DNA of 19,558 nucleotides, taken from positions 8,675 through 28,232 of the forward strand of contig MEZF01000027.1 of assembly GCA_001774245.1 (NCBI GenBank), written 5' to 3'. Numbering within the stretch: position 1 is the stretch's first letter; the number at the start of each line of letters is the position of its first letter. Shown piece by piece: positions 1 through 7,303 of this stretch. The translations under genes were made by a program, and so were the position numbers. The notes beneath the pieces were generated by a model, which ran no database searches, was not told where the DNA came from, and saw nothing but the letters and a program-made list of their open reading frames with translations. The stretch comes from Candidatus Bathyarchaeota archaeon RBG_13_52_12. GTDB lineage: Archaea; Thermoproteota; Bathyarchaeia; TCS64.

Positions 1-65
1 AACCTCATAATCTTAAGTGTGCCGTTAGGTTCAGGATAACAGAAAAGGGTTTAGAGGACGAATAA
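1..65 (+). CDS. 3' end of an upstream gene (partial, unidentified)
   Basis: A reading frame open from the left edge (first full codon at base 3) ends at a TAA at 63-65 and would encode about 20 residues ending in RITEKGLEDE. A charged tail of this type is common at the C-terminus of archaeal winged-helix proteins, but this is too short to assign. The stop lies 4 bases before the ATG of the next gene, which would fit an operon. Another frame closes at base 39, so the choice of frame is an inference. Confidence 0.35.
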   Translation, partial: PHNLKCAVRFRITEKGLEDE

Positions 66-69
66 TAAG

Positions 70-555
70 ATGCAGGAGGAAATCAATTGGTTCATCAATA
101 CCATTTGGCTATTCCTCCCAGCTTATTTCGCTAATGCTGCTCCTGTTCTCTTGCATGGTGGAGGACCATTAGATGAGGGAAAAAGCTGGCGTGATGGTAA
201 GAGGATCCTTGGTGACCACAAGACAGTCTACGGTACCCTCTTCGGAATCATCATTGGAACTCTAGTAGCTATTGTTCAAAGAAATCTTCTACAAGGTTTC
301 CTCCTCTCAGTCGGTGCTATTAGTGGCGATCTTTTATTTGCTTTCATTAAACGACGGATTGGAATTGAACCAGGTAGACCACTTCTCATATGGGATCAAG
401 TGGGCTTTGTTCTCGTTGCGATACTACTAGGTAGCTTTATTGAACCCAAGCCCTCCTGGCAACAAGATATAGCGATGATTGTGACTACAATACCTATTCA
501 CTATATTACAAACCTATTTGCTTGGGGATTGAATTGGAAAAAAGAACCGTGGTGA
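70..555 (+). CDS. carS: CDP-archaeol synthase (CTP:2,3-di-O-geranylgeranyl-glycerophosphate cytidylyltransferase)
   Basis: The enzyme activates unsaturated archaeal ether lipid with CTP to give CDP-archaeol, the precursor of polar head-group attachment. The 161-residue length matches the CarS/DUF46 family. Visible family motifs are PAYFANAAPVLL (17-28), GGPLDEGKSWRDGKRILGDHKT (31-52, the cytosolic substrate loop with its DGKRILG core) and ISGDLLFAFIKRR (84-96). About five hydrophobic segments fall near 8-28, 55-70, 76-94, 108-125 and 133-154, so it is an integral membrane protein. A GAGG at 54-57 precedes the ATG by 12 bases. It marks the organism as archaeal. Its codons end mostly in A or T, unlike the C-ending codons of the genes that follow. 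Confidence 0.93.
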   Translation: MQEEINWFINTIWLFLPAYFANAAPVLLHGGGPLDEGKSWRDGKRILGDHKTVYGTLFGIIIGTLVAIVQRNLLQGFLLSVGAISGDLLFAFIKRRIGIEPGRPLLIWDQVGFVLVAILLGSFIEPKPSWQQDIAMIVTTIPIHYITNLFAWGLNWKKEPW

Positions 556-571
556 TTTATTTTATAAATAT
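555..571 (+). promoter_or_regulatory. TATA box, possibly overlapping the carS terminator
   Basis: The motif TTTATAAATA at 561-570 is a near-ideal archaeal TATA box and overlaps the end of carS. Transcription would begin around 590-595, leaving a leader of about 190 bases before the ATG at 782. The same segment forms a tiny perfect hairpin (ATTTAT at 555-560 and ATAAAT at 564-569 around TTT) and is U-rich in the carS transcript, so it may also end carS transcription. No closer TATA box is evident before 782. Confidence 0.5.
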
Positions 572-594
572 GTTAATATCAGTTGAAATAATCT

Positions 595-725
595 TCAGCT
601 ATCTTACACGCCCGTAGGCGCGCGCGTATCCTGAGAGATGGATGAAGGAAATAACTCATAGCTACGGGGACCGCAACGAATCATCTCTCATCTATTCTAC
701 AAGAGACACATTTCCTTCTACAGAT
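595..725 (+). other. Candidate structured leader RNA with three interleaved complementary pairs
   Basis: Three perfect complementary pairs lie between the putative promoter and the Gfo/Idh gene: CCCGTAG 611-617 with CTACGGG 662-668, TGAGAGATG 632-640 with CATCTCTCA 682-690, and GAAGGAAAT 644-652 with ATTTCCTTC 710-718. Their order is A-B-C-A'-B'-C', so every pair crosses the others. They can form only alternative hairpins or a pseudoknot. An alternating GCGCGCGCG tract sits at 618-626. No tRNA, SRP, RNase P or C/D-box signature was recognised. It could be a cis-regulatory leader, a small RNA, or partly coincidence. Confidence 0.35.
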
Positions 726-781
726 ACCCTATTATTCTCCAGAAACCTTATCCACTGCGTATTCTAAACACCATTTAACAT

Positions 782-1726
782 ATGAGGACCATAAATGCCG
801 CTGTCATTGGCTGCGGATCATGGGGCCAAAACCATGCTCGCGTATATCATGAGCTCCCGGACGTGGAGCTTGCCGCCGTATCAGACCTCGATCCCCAGAC
901 TGCCCAACATATAGGCGAACTCTATGGTGCCCCAAGCTATACTGACCCCCAAAAAATCATCGAAGACCCAACCATCGACCTTATTTCAATATGCACCCCC
1001 ACTATCACCCACGCCGAAATCGCCATCACGGCTATCGAGGCCGGTAAACATGTCCTCGTAGAGAAACCTATGACAAACACCATCGCTGAGGCGAATAGAC
1101 TCATTGAGGTGGCAGAGCGTCAGAAGGTCAAACTCGCAATCGGATTTGTCGAACGCTTCAACCCAGCTGTACAAGAGGCTATCAAGCTGACCTTAAACGG
1201 CAACATTGGCGCCCCACTCCTCGCCCACGCAAGCCGCGTGAGCCGTAGCCCTGGCCGAATAGGTGATGTAGGGGTGATAAAAGATCTAGCCATCCATGAC
1301 ATCGACATAATTAACCACCTCTTCAGCGACCAAGCACAATCCGTCTACGCCGTTGCTGGCTCAATCCAACACAAGTTCGAGGACTACGCTCAGATCAATA
1401 TTAGCTATACCAACAACCGTAATGCAATAGTCTCGACAAACTGGCTTACCCCGAGAAGAATCAGGAATCTAACCATCACCGGAACCGAGGGGATAATCAA
1501 CGTCGAGTACACCAGCCAGCAGATAACGGTCGAGAACAATGAAAAGCTCACGCAACCCTATCTCATTTATAAGGAACCCCTAATGCTTGAGTTAAAATCC
1601 TTCACAGACGCCGTCCGTGACGATACTAGACCCAACGTAACCGGCGAGGACGGCCTGCGCGCCCTTATTATCTGCGAAGCAGCCCTCCAATCCGCAAAAA
1701 CCGGTAAACAGGTTAAGCTGAATTAA
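782..1726 (+). CDS. Gfo/Idh/MocA-family NAD-dependent sugar dehydrogenase, probably WbpB-type (C3 oxidation of UDP-GlcNAc or its uronate)
   Basis: The 314-residue protein has the family's two domains: an N-terminal Rossmann fold with GCGSWGQNHAR (10-20) and the acidic residue of strand 2 (AAVSDLD, 31-37), the EKP motif at 94-96, then a C-terminal alpha/beta domain beginning at GFVERFNP (121-128) with the catalytic-type D-x3-HD at 168-173 (KDLAIHD). Archaeal relatives are annotated as UDP-N-acetylglucosamine 3-dehydrogenases, and the WbpB role is to oxidise C3 before transamination. A 6-dehydrogenase, an aminotransferase and an acetyltransferase of the same route lie nearby, which supports this role. 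The ATG at 782 has no Shine-Dalgarno. The family is certain; the exact substrate is inferred. Confidence 0.85.
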   Translation: MRTINAAVIGCGSWGQNHARVYHELPDVELAAVSDLDPQTAQHIGELYGAPSYTDPQKIIEDPTIDLISICTPTITHAEIAITAIEAGKHVLVEKPMTNTIAEANRLIEVAERQKVKLAIGFVERFNPAVQEAIKLTLNGNIGAPLLAHASRVSRSPGRIGDVGVIKDLAIHDIDIINHLFSDQAQSVYAVAGSIQHKFEDYAQINISYTNNRNAIVSTNWLTPRRIRNLTITGTEGIINVEYTSQQITVENNEKLTQPYLIYKEPLMLELKSFTDAVRDDTRPNVTGEDGLRALIICEAALQSAKTGKQVKLN

Positions 1727-1777
1727 GACGCACACTAGTTAATACAATAAACGAGGCTAGATCCAAGCCATCTCCTT

Positions 1778-1823
1778 ATTGTAGAGACTTATGATACATT
1801 CTAAAGAAAAGAGTCTCTATAAT
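1778..1823. terminator. Hairpin between convergent genes
   Basis: TAGAGACT (1782-1789) and AGTCTCTA (1812-1819) are perfectly complementary. The stem extends outward through a G-U pair to ATT/AAT, giving about 12 pairs around a 20-22 base loop. It sits in the 138-base gap between the 3' ends of the sugar dehydrogenase and the nucleoside hydrolase, so a transcript-end or mRNA-stabilising role for one or both is plausible. Archaeal termination relies mainly on U-tracts and none is adjacent, so terminator function is uncertain. Confidence 0.4.
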
Positions 1824-1864
1824 TCGTGAGCTTCAGTATCTAAATCAAAGCGGAAAAATTTATA

Positions 1865-2818
1865 CTACGATGTCACTCGTTTTAGAAATAATTCGTTAAA
1901 CCTTTTCCAGTCACAGTCAATAGTCAAATCTGTATTCGGCTCCTTAGGGGCTGGGTGTCTTCTTGACAAGCCGTAGGCTACAGTTTGACCGATCGATAAT
2001 TCCCCTCTCGTCTCCACGTCGACGAAGCATCTCCTCACCTTCATCAGACTCGGGTCAATTACTGCCCCAATGGTTAGAGCATCACCGATCTGGAGACCCC
2101 CTTTCCAGTCCGGGTGTAGCCCAACTAGGTACCCAAACCATGGATCGAAATTATCGAAGCAATACCTTGTCGCGTCGTTCGCGACCTTGACCCTATCCCA
2201 CTCCTCCTTAGATAGCACAGGTTGGTAATATGTCTCTAGCCCAATCATCGTGATGTGCATCCCCGAATTAAAGAAAATCCTAGCAGCTAGGGGATCTCCC
2301 CAGATGTTAAATTCCGCAACGGGCGTCGTGTTGCCTGGAACTAATACCGCCCCACCCATCGAGTAGATCTCATTGACCTTACTAGCGATTCTCGGCTCCC
2401 GGAGGAGAGCTGAAGCCACATTCGTCAACGCCCCAAGAGTGATAAGAGTAACCTCACAAGGAGCCTCCATAATCTTCCTGATCATTAGGCTAACCCCATC
2501 CTCTCTAACTGGCTTAATCCCTGGCCTTCTAGTCGCCATCGTCGAAGACCTGCCTCCACTCTTCCAGATCTTTAGAATATTCTTCCTCTCCTCCGTCAGG
2601 TCTTGGGACATAGAGGCCGCGAGTCCCTCCCCCACAGGGATATCCTTCTTACCCATCAGCTCCACAGTGTTTAGAACGTCATCTGTCGAGTCCCGAAGGT
2701 TTCTTATCCCGCTAAGCGTGCTGATTCCCTCAACGCTCAGATCACTGGATTTAAGAGCCAAGATTAGTGCCATTACATCGTCGAACTCGCCATCAGTGTC
2801 TATGAAAACCCGTTTCAT
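1865..2818 (-). CDS. Nucleoside hydrolase of the inosine-uridine-preferring (IUNH) family
   Basis: The family hydrolyses the N-glycosidic bond of nucleosides to free base and ribose, a cytosolic salvage reaction using a bound calcium ion. The 317-residue length is typical. The N-terminal calcium motif is DTDGEFDD (7-14), a variant of the usual DTDPGIDD that keeps the metal-binding aspartates. Also visible are LGALTNVASAL (128-138), PGNTTPVAEFNIWGDPLAA (161-179) with the substrate-contacting N163 and E169-F170-N171, and the late Asp of GDALTIGAVIDP (245-256). Base specificity cannot be read from this. It is divergent from the nucleotide-sugar dehydrogenase over 69 bases and has no obvious link to the sugar pathway around it. 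Confidence 0.9.
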   Translation of the reverse strand: MKRVFIDTDGEFDDVMALILALKSSDLSVEGISTLSGIRNLRDSTDDVLNTVELMGKKDIPVGEGLAASMSQDLTEERKNILKIWKSGGRSSTMATRRPGIKPVREDGVSLMIRKIMEAPCEVTLITLGALTNVASALLREPRIASKVNEIYSMGGAVLVPGNTTPVAEFNIWGDPLAARIFFNSGMHITMIGLETYYQPVLSKEEWDRVKVANDATRYCFDNFDPWFGYLVGLHPDWKGGLQIGDALTIGAVIDPSLMKVRRCFVDVETRGELSIGQTVAYGLSRRHPAPKEPNTDLTIDCDWKRFNELFLKRVTS

Positions 2819-2887
2819 GGCATAGAATAGTAAGATAACCTAGATATAATCGACGATTACTATACACAGCAATTACCAAAGGGATCG
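2819..2887. promoter_or_regulatory. Divergent promoter region, two TATA boxes
   Basis: Reading right, TATACA at 2861-2866 is centred about 25 bases before the ATG at 2888. Reading left, the complement of AGATATAAT at 2843-2851 is centred about 29 bases before the nucleoside hydrolase ATG at 2818. Both spacings match archaeal TATA-to-start distances for leaderless or nearly leaderless mRNAs, and neither start has a clear Shine-Dalgarno. The assignment is by motif and spacing only. Confidence 0.5.
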
Positions 2888-4276
2888 ATGATGAACATCG
2901 TCGTAGTTGGAATGGGGTATGTTGGCGTACCCGTCGCCGCCCTCTTAGCTGACGTGCCAGGCTTCAATGTCACAGGGCTCCAGCGCCGGAGCGGTCGCAG
3001 CGCATGGAAAATCGCCGCCCTCAACCAGGGTAAATCGGTAATCGAGGCAGAGGAGCCAGGACTACCAGAGCTAATCAAGCGGATCCACGACAAAGGCACT
3101 TTCCACGTAACCGACGACCTCTCTGCTTACCGAGAAGCCGATGCAATAATAATAGCTGTCCAGACCCCAGTCGACGAGAACCACATCCCCCAGTACGAAT
3201 CTCTTCGAAGCGTCCTCGCCGACATCGGTGAGAACATGAAGAGTGGCGCCCTCATCTGCCTCGAATCTACAGTCGCCCCAGGCACCACTAACCACCTAGC
3301 AAAACCCATCCTTGAACAACATAGCGGACTCAAAGCCGGGCGGGATTTCAGCCTCATCTTCAGCTACGAGCGCGTCATGGTGGGCCGCCTCCTCCACAAT
3401 CTTACACTGTATGACCGAATAGTCGGCGGAATCGACCCCGAGTCCACACGCCGTGGCATCGAACTATACAGACACATAGTAAAGGCTAACCTCCACCCCA
3501 CTGATGCCCTCACCGCTGAGGTCGCTAAAGTCACGGAGAATGCTTATCGGGATGTGAACATAGCCTTCGCCAATGAGATCGCTATCATCTGTGAAAGCCT
3601 CGGCGTCAACGTCCATGACGTACGTCGCTTCGTAAACAGCCTCCCCAACGACCCCAGTAACCCATCCGCTAATCCTTACCGCAACATGCATACCCCGGGC
3701 GCCGGAGTTGGCGGCCACTGCCTCCCAAAGGACAGCTGGCTACTCAAGTACGGTCTAGATGCATACGGTTCCTTCAAATTCGAACCAAACCTCATCACCG
3801 GGAGCCGTTACCTCAACGACAACATGCCTAGCCATATGAAGGATTTAACCGAGGAGGCGCTCAAGGAGAAGAGCCTTAGACTCAGAGACGCGAAGCTAAC
3901 ACTCCTCGGAGTAGCCTTCCTCGAAAACAGTGATGATACACGCAACACTCCCACGGAGCCCCTGTACAAGCTACTTGAAGGGCAATGCCGTGGCCTCATC
4001 GCTCATGACCCACATGTAAAGGAGTACGAGACTATGAAGATCACTCAAAAACTTAACGAAGCCGTCAACGACAGCGACTGCCTAATCGTCGTTACACGTC
4101 ACAAGGAGTACCTAAGCATAAAACCCGCGACCCTGAAAAAGCAGATGCGTACTCCCATCATCGTGGATGGTAGAAACGTCTTCAACCAAGAAGAGTGCCT
4201 TAAATTGGGCTTTAGCTTCCGTGGCGTTGGGCTTCCTAAGAAAGCATCAGCTAAATTAGCCGGTTCTAGTACCTAA
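2888..4276 (+). CDS. Nucleotide-sugar 6-dehydrogenase, probably UDP-GlcNAc/UDP-ManNAc type (WbpA/WecC-like)
   Basis: This family oxidises C6 of a UDP-hexose (here probably an N-acetylhexosamine) to the uronate in two NAD-dependent steps. The 462-residue protein shows an N-terminal dinucleotide fold (VVVGMGYVGVPVA, 5-17), ESTVAPGTT (126-134), the central helix EVAKVTENAYRDVNIAFANE (211-230) with conserved Lys214 and Asn218, the catalytic cysteine in GAGVGGHCLPKD (271-282, Cys278), and a C-terminal UDP-binding domain. The YERVMVGR segment (160-167) with LYDRIVGG (174-181) resembles the amino-sugar branch rather than UDP-glucose dehydrogenase. A second ATG directly follows the first. Its 3' end overlaps that of the facing HtrA gene by 21 bases. 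Confidence 0.88.
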   Translation: MMNIVVVGMGYVGVPVAALLADVPGFNVTGLQRRSGRSAWKIAALNQGKSVIEAEEPGLPELIKRIHDKGTFHVTDDLSAYREADAIIIAVQTPVDENHIPQYESLRSVLADIGENMKSGALICLESTVAPGTTNHLAKPILEQHSGLKAGRDFSLIFSYERVMVGRLLHNLTLYDRIVGGIDPESTRRGIELYRHIVKANLHPTDALTAEVAKVTENAYRDVNIAFANEIAIICESLGVNVHDVRRFVNSLPNDPSNPSANPYRNMHTPGAGVGGHCLPKDSWLLKYGLDAYGSFKFEPNLITGSRYLNDNMPSHMKDLTEEALKEKSLRLRDAKLTLLGVAFLENSDDTRNTPTEPLYKLLEGQCRGLIAHDPHVKEYETMKITQKLNEAVNDSDCLIVVTRHKEYLSIKPATLKKQMRTPIIVDGRNVFNQEECLKLGFSFRGVGLPKKASAKLAGSST

Positions 4277-5578
4277 AGTGACGCTTACAACCATTTCAGC
4301 GCTGCCCCTGATGATGTTCAACTTTATCACATCACCTGGCCTCTTGTTCCTCTGCATATATAGAATTAGGTCGTAGAGTCCCTTCATTTCCAGCCCGTCA
4401 GCCGCTGTGATAACGTCTCCACCTAGTGGCGTATACTCTCCGTCCACAAGAACATACCTTGTCCCCCCTTTAAGACCATAGACGTCTGCTGGGCTTCCCC
4501 TTGTAACCGATGTAAGTAAAGTACCATGCGTCCCCTCTGGTAGGCCCATAGCTGAAATGATACTCGGCGTTACGTCAACACCCTGTATCCCAATGTATAC
4601 CTGATCGTATTTTCCGGTGCTTATCAGGCTGGAGAGTTCCCTCACAATAGTGTTACTCGGGACAGCGAAACCTATTCCCGTCGATGATTGTGACACTATG
4701 GCGGTGTTTATCCCTATGACCTCCCCTCTCATGTTGAGTAAAGGCCCACCGCTATTACCGGGGTTAATCGCCGCGTCCGTCTGGATAACGTCAACAATCG
4801 GGTATCCGCTAGCTGAGTCCATCTCCCTGCCAAGCGCACTCACGATACCCGTCGTTAAGGTATCCGCTAACCCGTAAGGATTTCCGATGGCGAGCACCGC
4901 CTCTCCCACCTTCAATGCGGAGGAGTCGCCGAGTTTCAGAGGCCCGAGCAGCGCAGCAGGAGCGTCAACTTTTATCACCGCGATGTCGGAGTATGGGTCT
5001 GCCCCGACGACTGTCGCCTGCAAGATAGTACCGTTTATGAATGTGACTGTTATACTATTCGCACCGTCAATTACATGATCGTTGGTCACTATCCTCCCCT
5101 CGGTGTCGTAGACAAAGCCGCTTCCCGTCGCCGTCCCCGTTGGGAGAGTTGATTTTATTAGGACGACGCTATCCTTCACCTGTTCATAGATCAAAGATAT
5201 TCTATTTGAGTCACTCAGCGAACTCCCCGAGTCTAACTCGCTCAGCGTTTGTGTCAAGGAGATTATCTTCGCATTTGAATCTGAGAGTTTGGAGCTTAGA
5301 CTTTGGACAGAAGACGCTAGAGTGGATACCTGGTTTGTTAAGTCTCCTATGCGGCGCCCACTATCGATGTAGTTGAACACTGAGAACCCGGCGCTCAAAA
5401 CGAGGAGAATGACAAGACTAGCTGTCAACAACCTACTCCCGTAGCGGCCTTCGGTTTTCTTAATTGTCTTATCCTCAGATGAAACTGCCTGAGGGTTTTC
5501 TGATTTAGTCTCCTCAGAATCTTTAGGATCTTTAAGAACATCCTCAGAACTTTTTTCTTCAGTCAAGTCAATCGCCAC
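4256..5578 (-). CDS. Membrane-anchored HtrA/DegP-like serine protease with PDZ domain
   Basis: A 440-residue S1C-family protease likely working in envelope protein quality control. Layout: acidic, serine-rich cytoplasmic N-terminus (1-45); one membrane segment (about 49-70); a heptad-like coiled-coil stalk (about 75-118); a trypsin-like domain with the triad His168 (TNDHVID), Asp198 (SDIAVIKVD) and Ser276 (GNSGGPL); and a C-terminal PDZ domain (about 325-437). The orientation places the protease outside the membrane. The start codon is GTG at 5578-5576; the ATG 8 bases upstream is out of frame. The TATA-like ATTTAT near 5622-5627 lies about 46 bases upstream. It diverges from a winged-helix/4-TM gene pair, suggesting possible joint regulation. 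Confidence 0.93.
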   Translation of the reverse strand: MAIDLTEEKSSEDVLKDPKDSEETKSENPQAVSSEDKTIKKTEGRYGSRLLTASLVILLVLSAGFSVFNYIDSGRRIGDLTNQVSTLASSVQSLSSKLSDSNAKIISLTQTLSELDSGSSLSDSNRISLIYEQVKDSVVLIKSTLPTGTATGSGFVYDTEGRIVTNDHVIDGANSITVTFINGTILQATVVGADPYSDIAVIKVDAPAALLGPLKLGDSSALKVGEAVLAIGNPYGLADTLTTGIVSALGREMDSASGYPIVDVIQTDAAINPGNSGGPLLNMRGEVIGINTAIVSQSSTGIGFAVPSNTIVRELSSLISTGKYDQVYIGIQGVDVTPSIISAMGLPEGTHGTLLTSVTRGSPADVYGLKGGTRYVLVDGEYTPLGGDVITAADGLEMKGLYDLILYMQRNKRPGDVIKLNIIRGSAEMVVSVTLGTRTG

Positions 5579-5667
5579 ACAGACATGCGTTTAATCTGAC
5601 GAGACGAAGAACTTGCTCATAAATGATTTTTCAAGATTGCACCATAATCTATCCAAATTCCTTGCGC

Positions 5668-5682
5668 GTCGTTTTTAAACAA
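5668..5682 (+). promoter_or_regulatory. Probable TATA box for the winged-helix gene
   Basis: TTTTTAAA at 5672-5679 lies about 47 bases before the ATG at 5723, predicting a start near 5702 and a leader of about 20 bases. It shares the 144-base divergent region with the HtrA promoter. Confidence 0.4.
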
Positions 5683-5722
5683 GCCATTGAGATTACACAT
5701 CAAAAGCCACCTGGGATAAGAT

Positions 5723-6046
5723 ATGGCCCTCTCGAAACGCTCTTTTAAGCAATTACTACTTTGGCTCATCGAGGGATCCAGAGGCGGAATTAACAGAGGC
5801 CGCATAATCGAGGCTATTAAGGAGGAGCCATTAAACGCCAACCAACTATGTAACCTCCTTGGGGTTGATTACCGGACCATACGTCACCACATCGACGTAT
5901 TGGAGAAGAACCGCATGATTACGCCGGTAGGAGACCACTATGGCAAGGTATACTTTCTCAGCCAGGATCTCGAGCAGAATTACAGCGATTTTGAAGAGAT
6001 TTGGAATAAAATTGCGAAAAGGTTGAAAAACAATGGAAGAAAATGA
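5723..6046 (+). CDS. Winged-helix (ArsR-like) transcriptional regulator
   Basis: A 107-residue DNA-binding protein. Residues about 15-85 fit a winged helix-turn-helix: GGINRGRIIEAIKEEPLNANQL, then the recognition helix LLGVDYRTIRHHIDVLEKNRMI and a wing of two strands (TPVGDHYGKVYFLS). The recognition helix with TIRHHIDVLEKNRMI is typical of archaeal ArsR-like regulators that act as dimers. The charged C-terminal helix (NYSDFEEIWNKIAKRLKN) could dimerise. The last 14 bases overlap the start of the next gene, so the two are probably translationally coupled. The target is unknown; its own divergent region with HtrA is the obvious candidate. Confidence 0.85.
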   Translation: MALSKRSFKQLLLWLIEGSRGGINRGRIIEAIKEEPLNANQLCNLLGVDYRTIRHHIDVLEKNRMITPVGDHYGKVYFLSQDLEQNYSDFEEIWNKIAKRLKNNGRK

Positions 6047-6506
6047 GAGGCAGATGCAGAAAACTCCCTGGGCCCCTATCGCCATAGTTGGGCTGTTAGT
6101 AGTTATTCTGGTGATATTAATTGGCCCCTTGAACACCATTAACTACATCTTCAACAATCCTGATAGGCCCCTCCTTGAACATCTCACGCCCCAGCAGCTC
6201 CTAGAGGTTAGCAACATGCTCGCCCTCTACATAAAGGGTCGGACTGTTCTATCCCTGATCAACACGGGGCTGCTTCTCTACCTTACTGCCCTCTATGTGG
6301 GCATCTACAGGGAGACAAAGTCCAACTTCAGTTTGTGCCTCGTACTCTTCTCAGTTACCCTCTTCCTCTACTCGATAACGAGTAACCCAATCCTCATTTG
6401 GGTGAACGGTTTCCAGGAGACGAATATATTCAACATATTCAACTTTCTTCCAGACATCTTCACGACACTTGCCTCTGCTATACTCATCTATCTTAGCAGA
6501 CAGTAA
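6033..6506 (+). CDS. Small four-TM membrane protein paired with the winged-helix regulator
   Basis: A 157-residue protein with a short charged N-terminus and four hydrophobic segments near 14-34, 72-93, 98-115 and 136-154. A polar extracellular-type loop (about 40-70) follows TM1. I recognise no enzyme motif. Pairs of an ArsR-like winged-helix protein and a small multi-TM protein are widespread in archaea; the TM2-TM3 hairpin with a charged RETKSN turn (94-99) recalls haloarchaeal proteins of the DUF7521 kind, but this is a resemblance only. The overlap with the regulator gene suggests the membrane protein senses an envelope state or holds the regulator at the membrane. Confidence 0.75.
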   Translation: MEENERQMQKTPWAPIAIVGLLVVILVILIGPLNTINYIFNNPDRPLLEHLTPQQLLEVSNMLALYIKGRTVLSLINTGLLLYLTALYVGIYRETKSNFSLCLVLFSVTLFLYSITSNPILIWVNGFQETNIFNIFNFLPDIFTTLASAILIYLSRQ

Positions 6507-6518
6507 ACAATCTACAAT

Positions 6519-7187
6519 TCAGGTCTTAAGCCACTTTGGGAGCGAGTTGAATAGTCTCTCAACCAACCCAGGGAAAGAGCATAGAAAGAAGGCGCAGCAA
6601 GCCCCTAGGAGGGCACCGCCTACGACGTCTATTGGGTAATGGACTCCAACGTATACCCGCGAAAAACCGACGAGCCCCGCCTCAATAGTTAGGAGAGCGG
6701 CCCACCACCCTCTGAGGGACAGCCAAAGGACAACCACGCCACCGGCCACAAAAAGTGTGTGACCCGAGGGGAAGCTGAAATCTGACTCCCTGTCAACCAA
6801 CAGACGAACGCCATCCAATGCATCGTATGGCCGCGGCCTAGCATCAAGGGCCTTAAAACCTGCCCCAAGCCCCGCCAGGACAAGGAACAAGATTATGAGC
6901 ATTAAAGCTGCTTTCTTCTCCCTAGTATCCCCCATGACGAATAACCCCGCCGTCAATACCCCCCAGACAAGGTCGCGCCCATACAGAGTCAAGATCACCA
7001 TGATTAAATCAAAGGTGCTACCAGGCGCCCAAGTGTTCACAGCCCAAAACGCAGCGTCGTCTACGCCTTGAATGAACCCTGTCTCAACGAACAGAACGAG
7101 AACGACGAAGGTGACGAGCAGGACGATGGCGAGAATTCTCATCCGAGTTTTTACACTGTCTTCTCTGTTCCCGGCCATGTCTCCCAT
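6519..7187 (-). CDS. PAP2-superfamily membrane phosphatase (polyprenyl-pyrophosphate or lipid phosphatase)
   Basis: A 222-residue integral membrane enzyme with the three PAP2 signature motifs in order: K-x6-RP (KALDARPRP, Lys112 and Arg119-Pro120), PSGH (140-143), and SR-x5-H-x3-D (SRVYVGVHYPID, Arg177, His183, Asp187). About six membrane segments are predicted (around 17-36, 58-70, 74-86, 92-112, 143-158, 163-181, with a last near 186-205). In this setting, dephosphorylating dolichyl pyrophosphate released by glycan transfer is an attractive role, but PAP2 enzymes also act on other lipids. The gene faces the 4-TM gene with only 12 bases between stops. Met4 is an alternative start. A TATA-like TTTTTACG lies near 7219-7226. 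Confidence 0.88.
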   Translation of the reverse strand: MGDMAGNREDSVKTRMRILAIVLLVTFVVLVLFVETGFIQGVDDAAFWAVNTWAPGSTFDLIMVILTLYGRDLVWGVLTAGLFVMGDTREKKAALMLIILFLVLAGLGAGFKALDARPRPYDALDGVRLLVDRESDFSFPSGHTLFVAGGVVVLWLSLRGWWAALLTIEAGLVGFSRVYVGVHYPIDVVGGALLGACCAFFLCSFPGLVERLFNSLPKWLKT

Positions 7188-7303
7188 CCCACGTAAATTG
7201 GTAAACGGAGCCAGCTACGTAAAAAGGACGCCCTCATAAACTAGCTCAACCATATGAACACCCTTATCCTTAGACCTTTCACATACACACTGATCGCTAC
7301 AAC

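Noticed and set aside
618..626. Alternating GCGCGCGCG as a Z-DNA or special regulatory tract.
   Set aside because: Only nine bases long; noted within the leader but not supported as a separate element.
611..690. The leader before 782 as a tRNA or SRP/RNase P RNA fragment.
   Set aside because: No T-arm GTTCRAATC, no acceptor stem and no SRP or RNase P core motifs on either strand.
3464..3718. Minus-strand open frames inside the 6-dehydrogenase gene.
   Set aside because: They are antisense to a clearly conserved coding region, and their translations have biased, non-protein-like composition.
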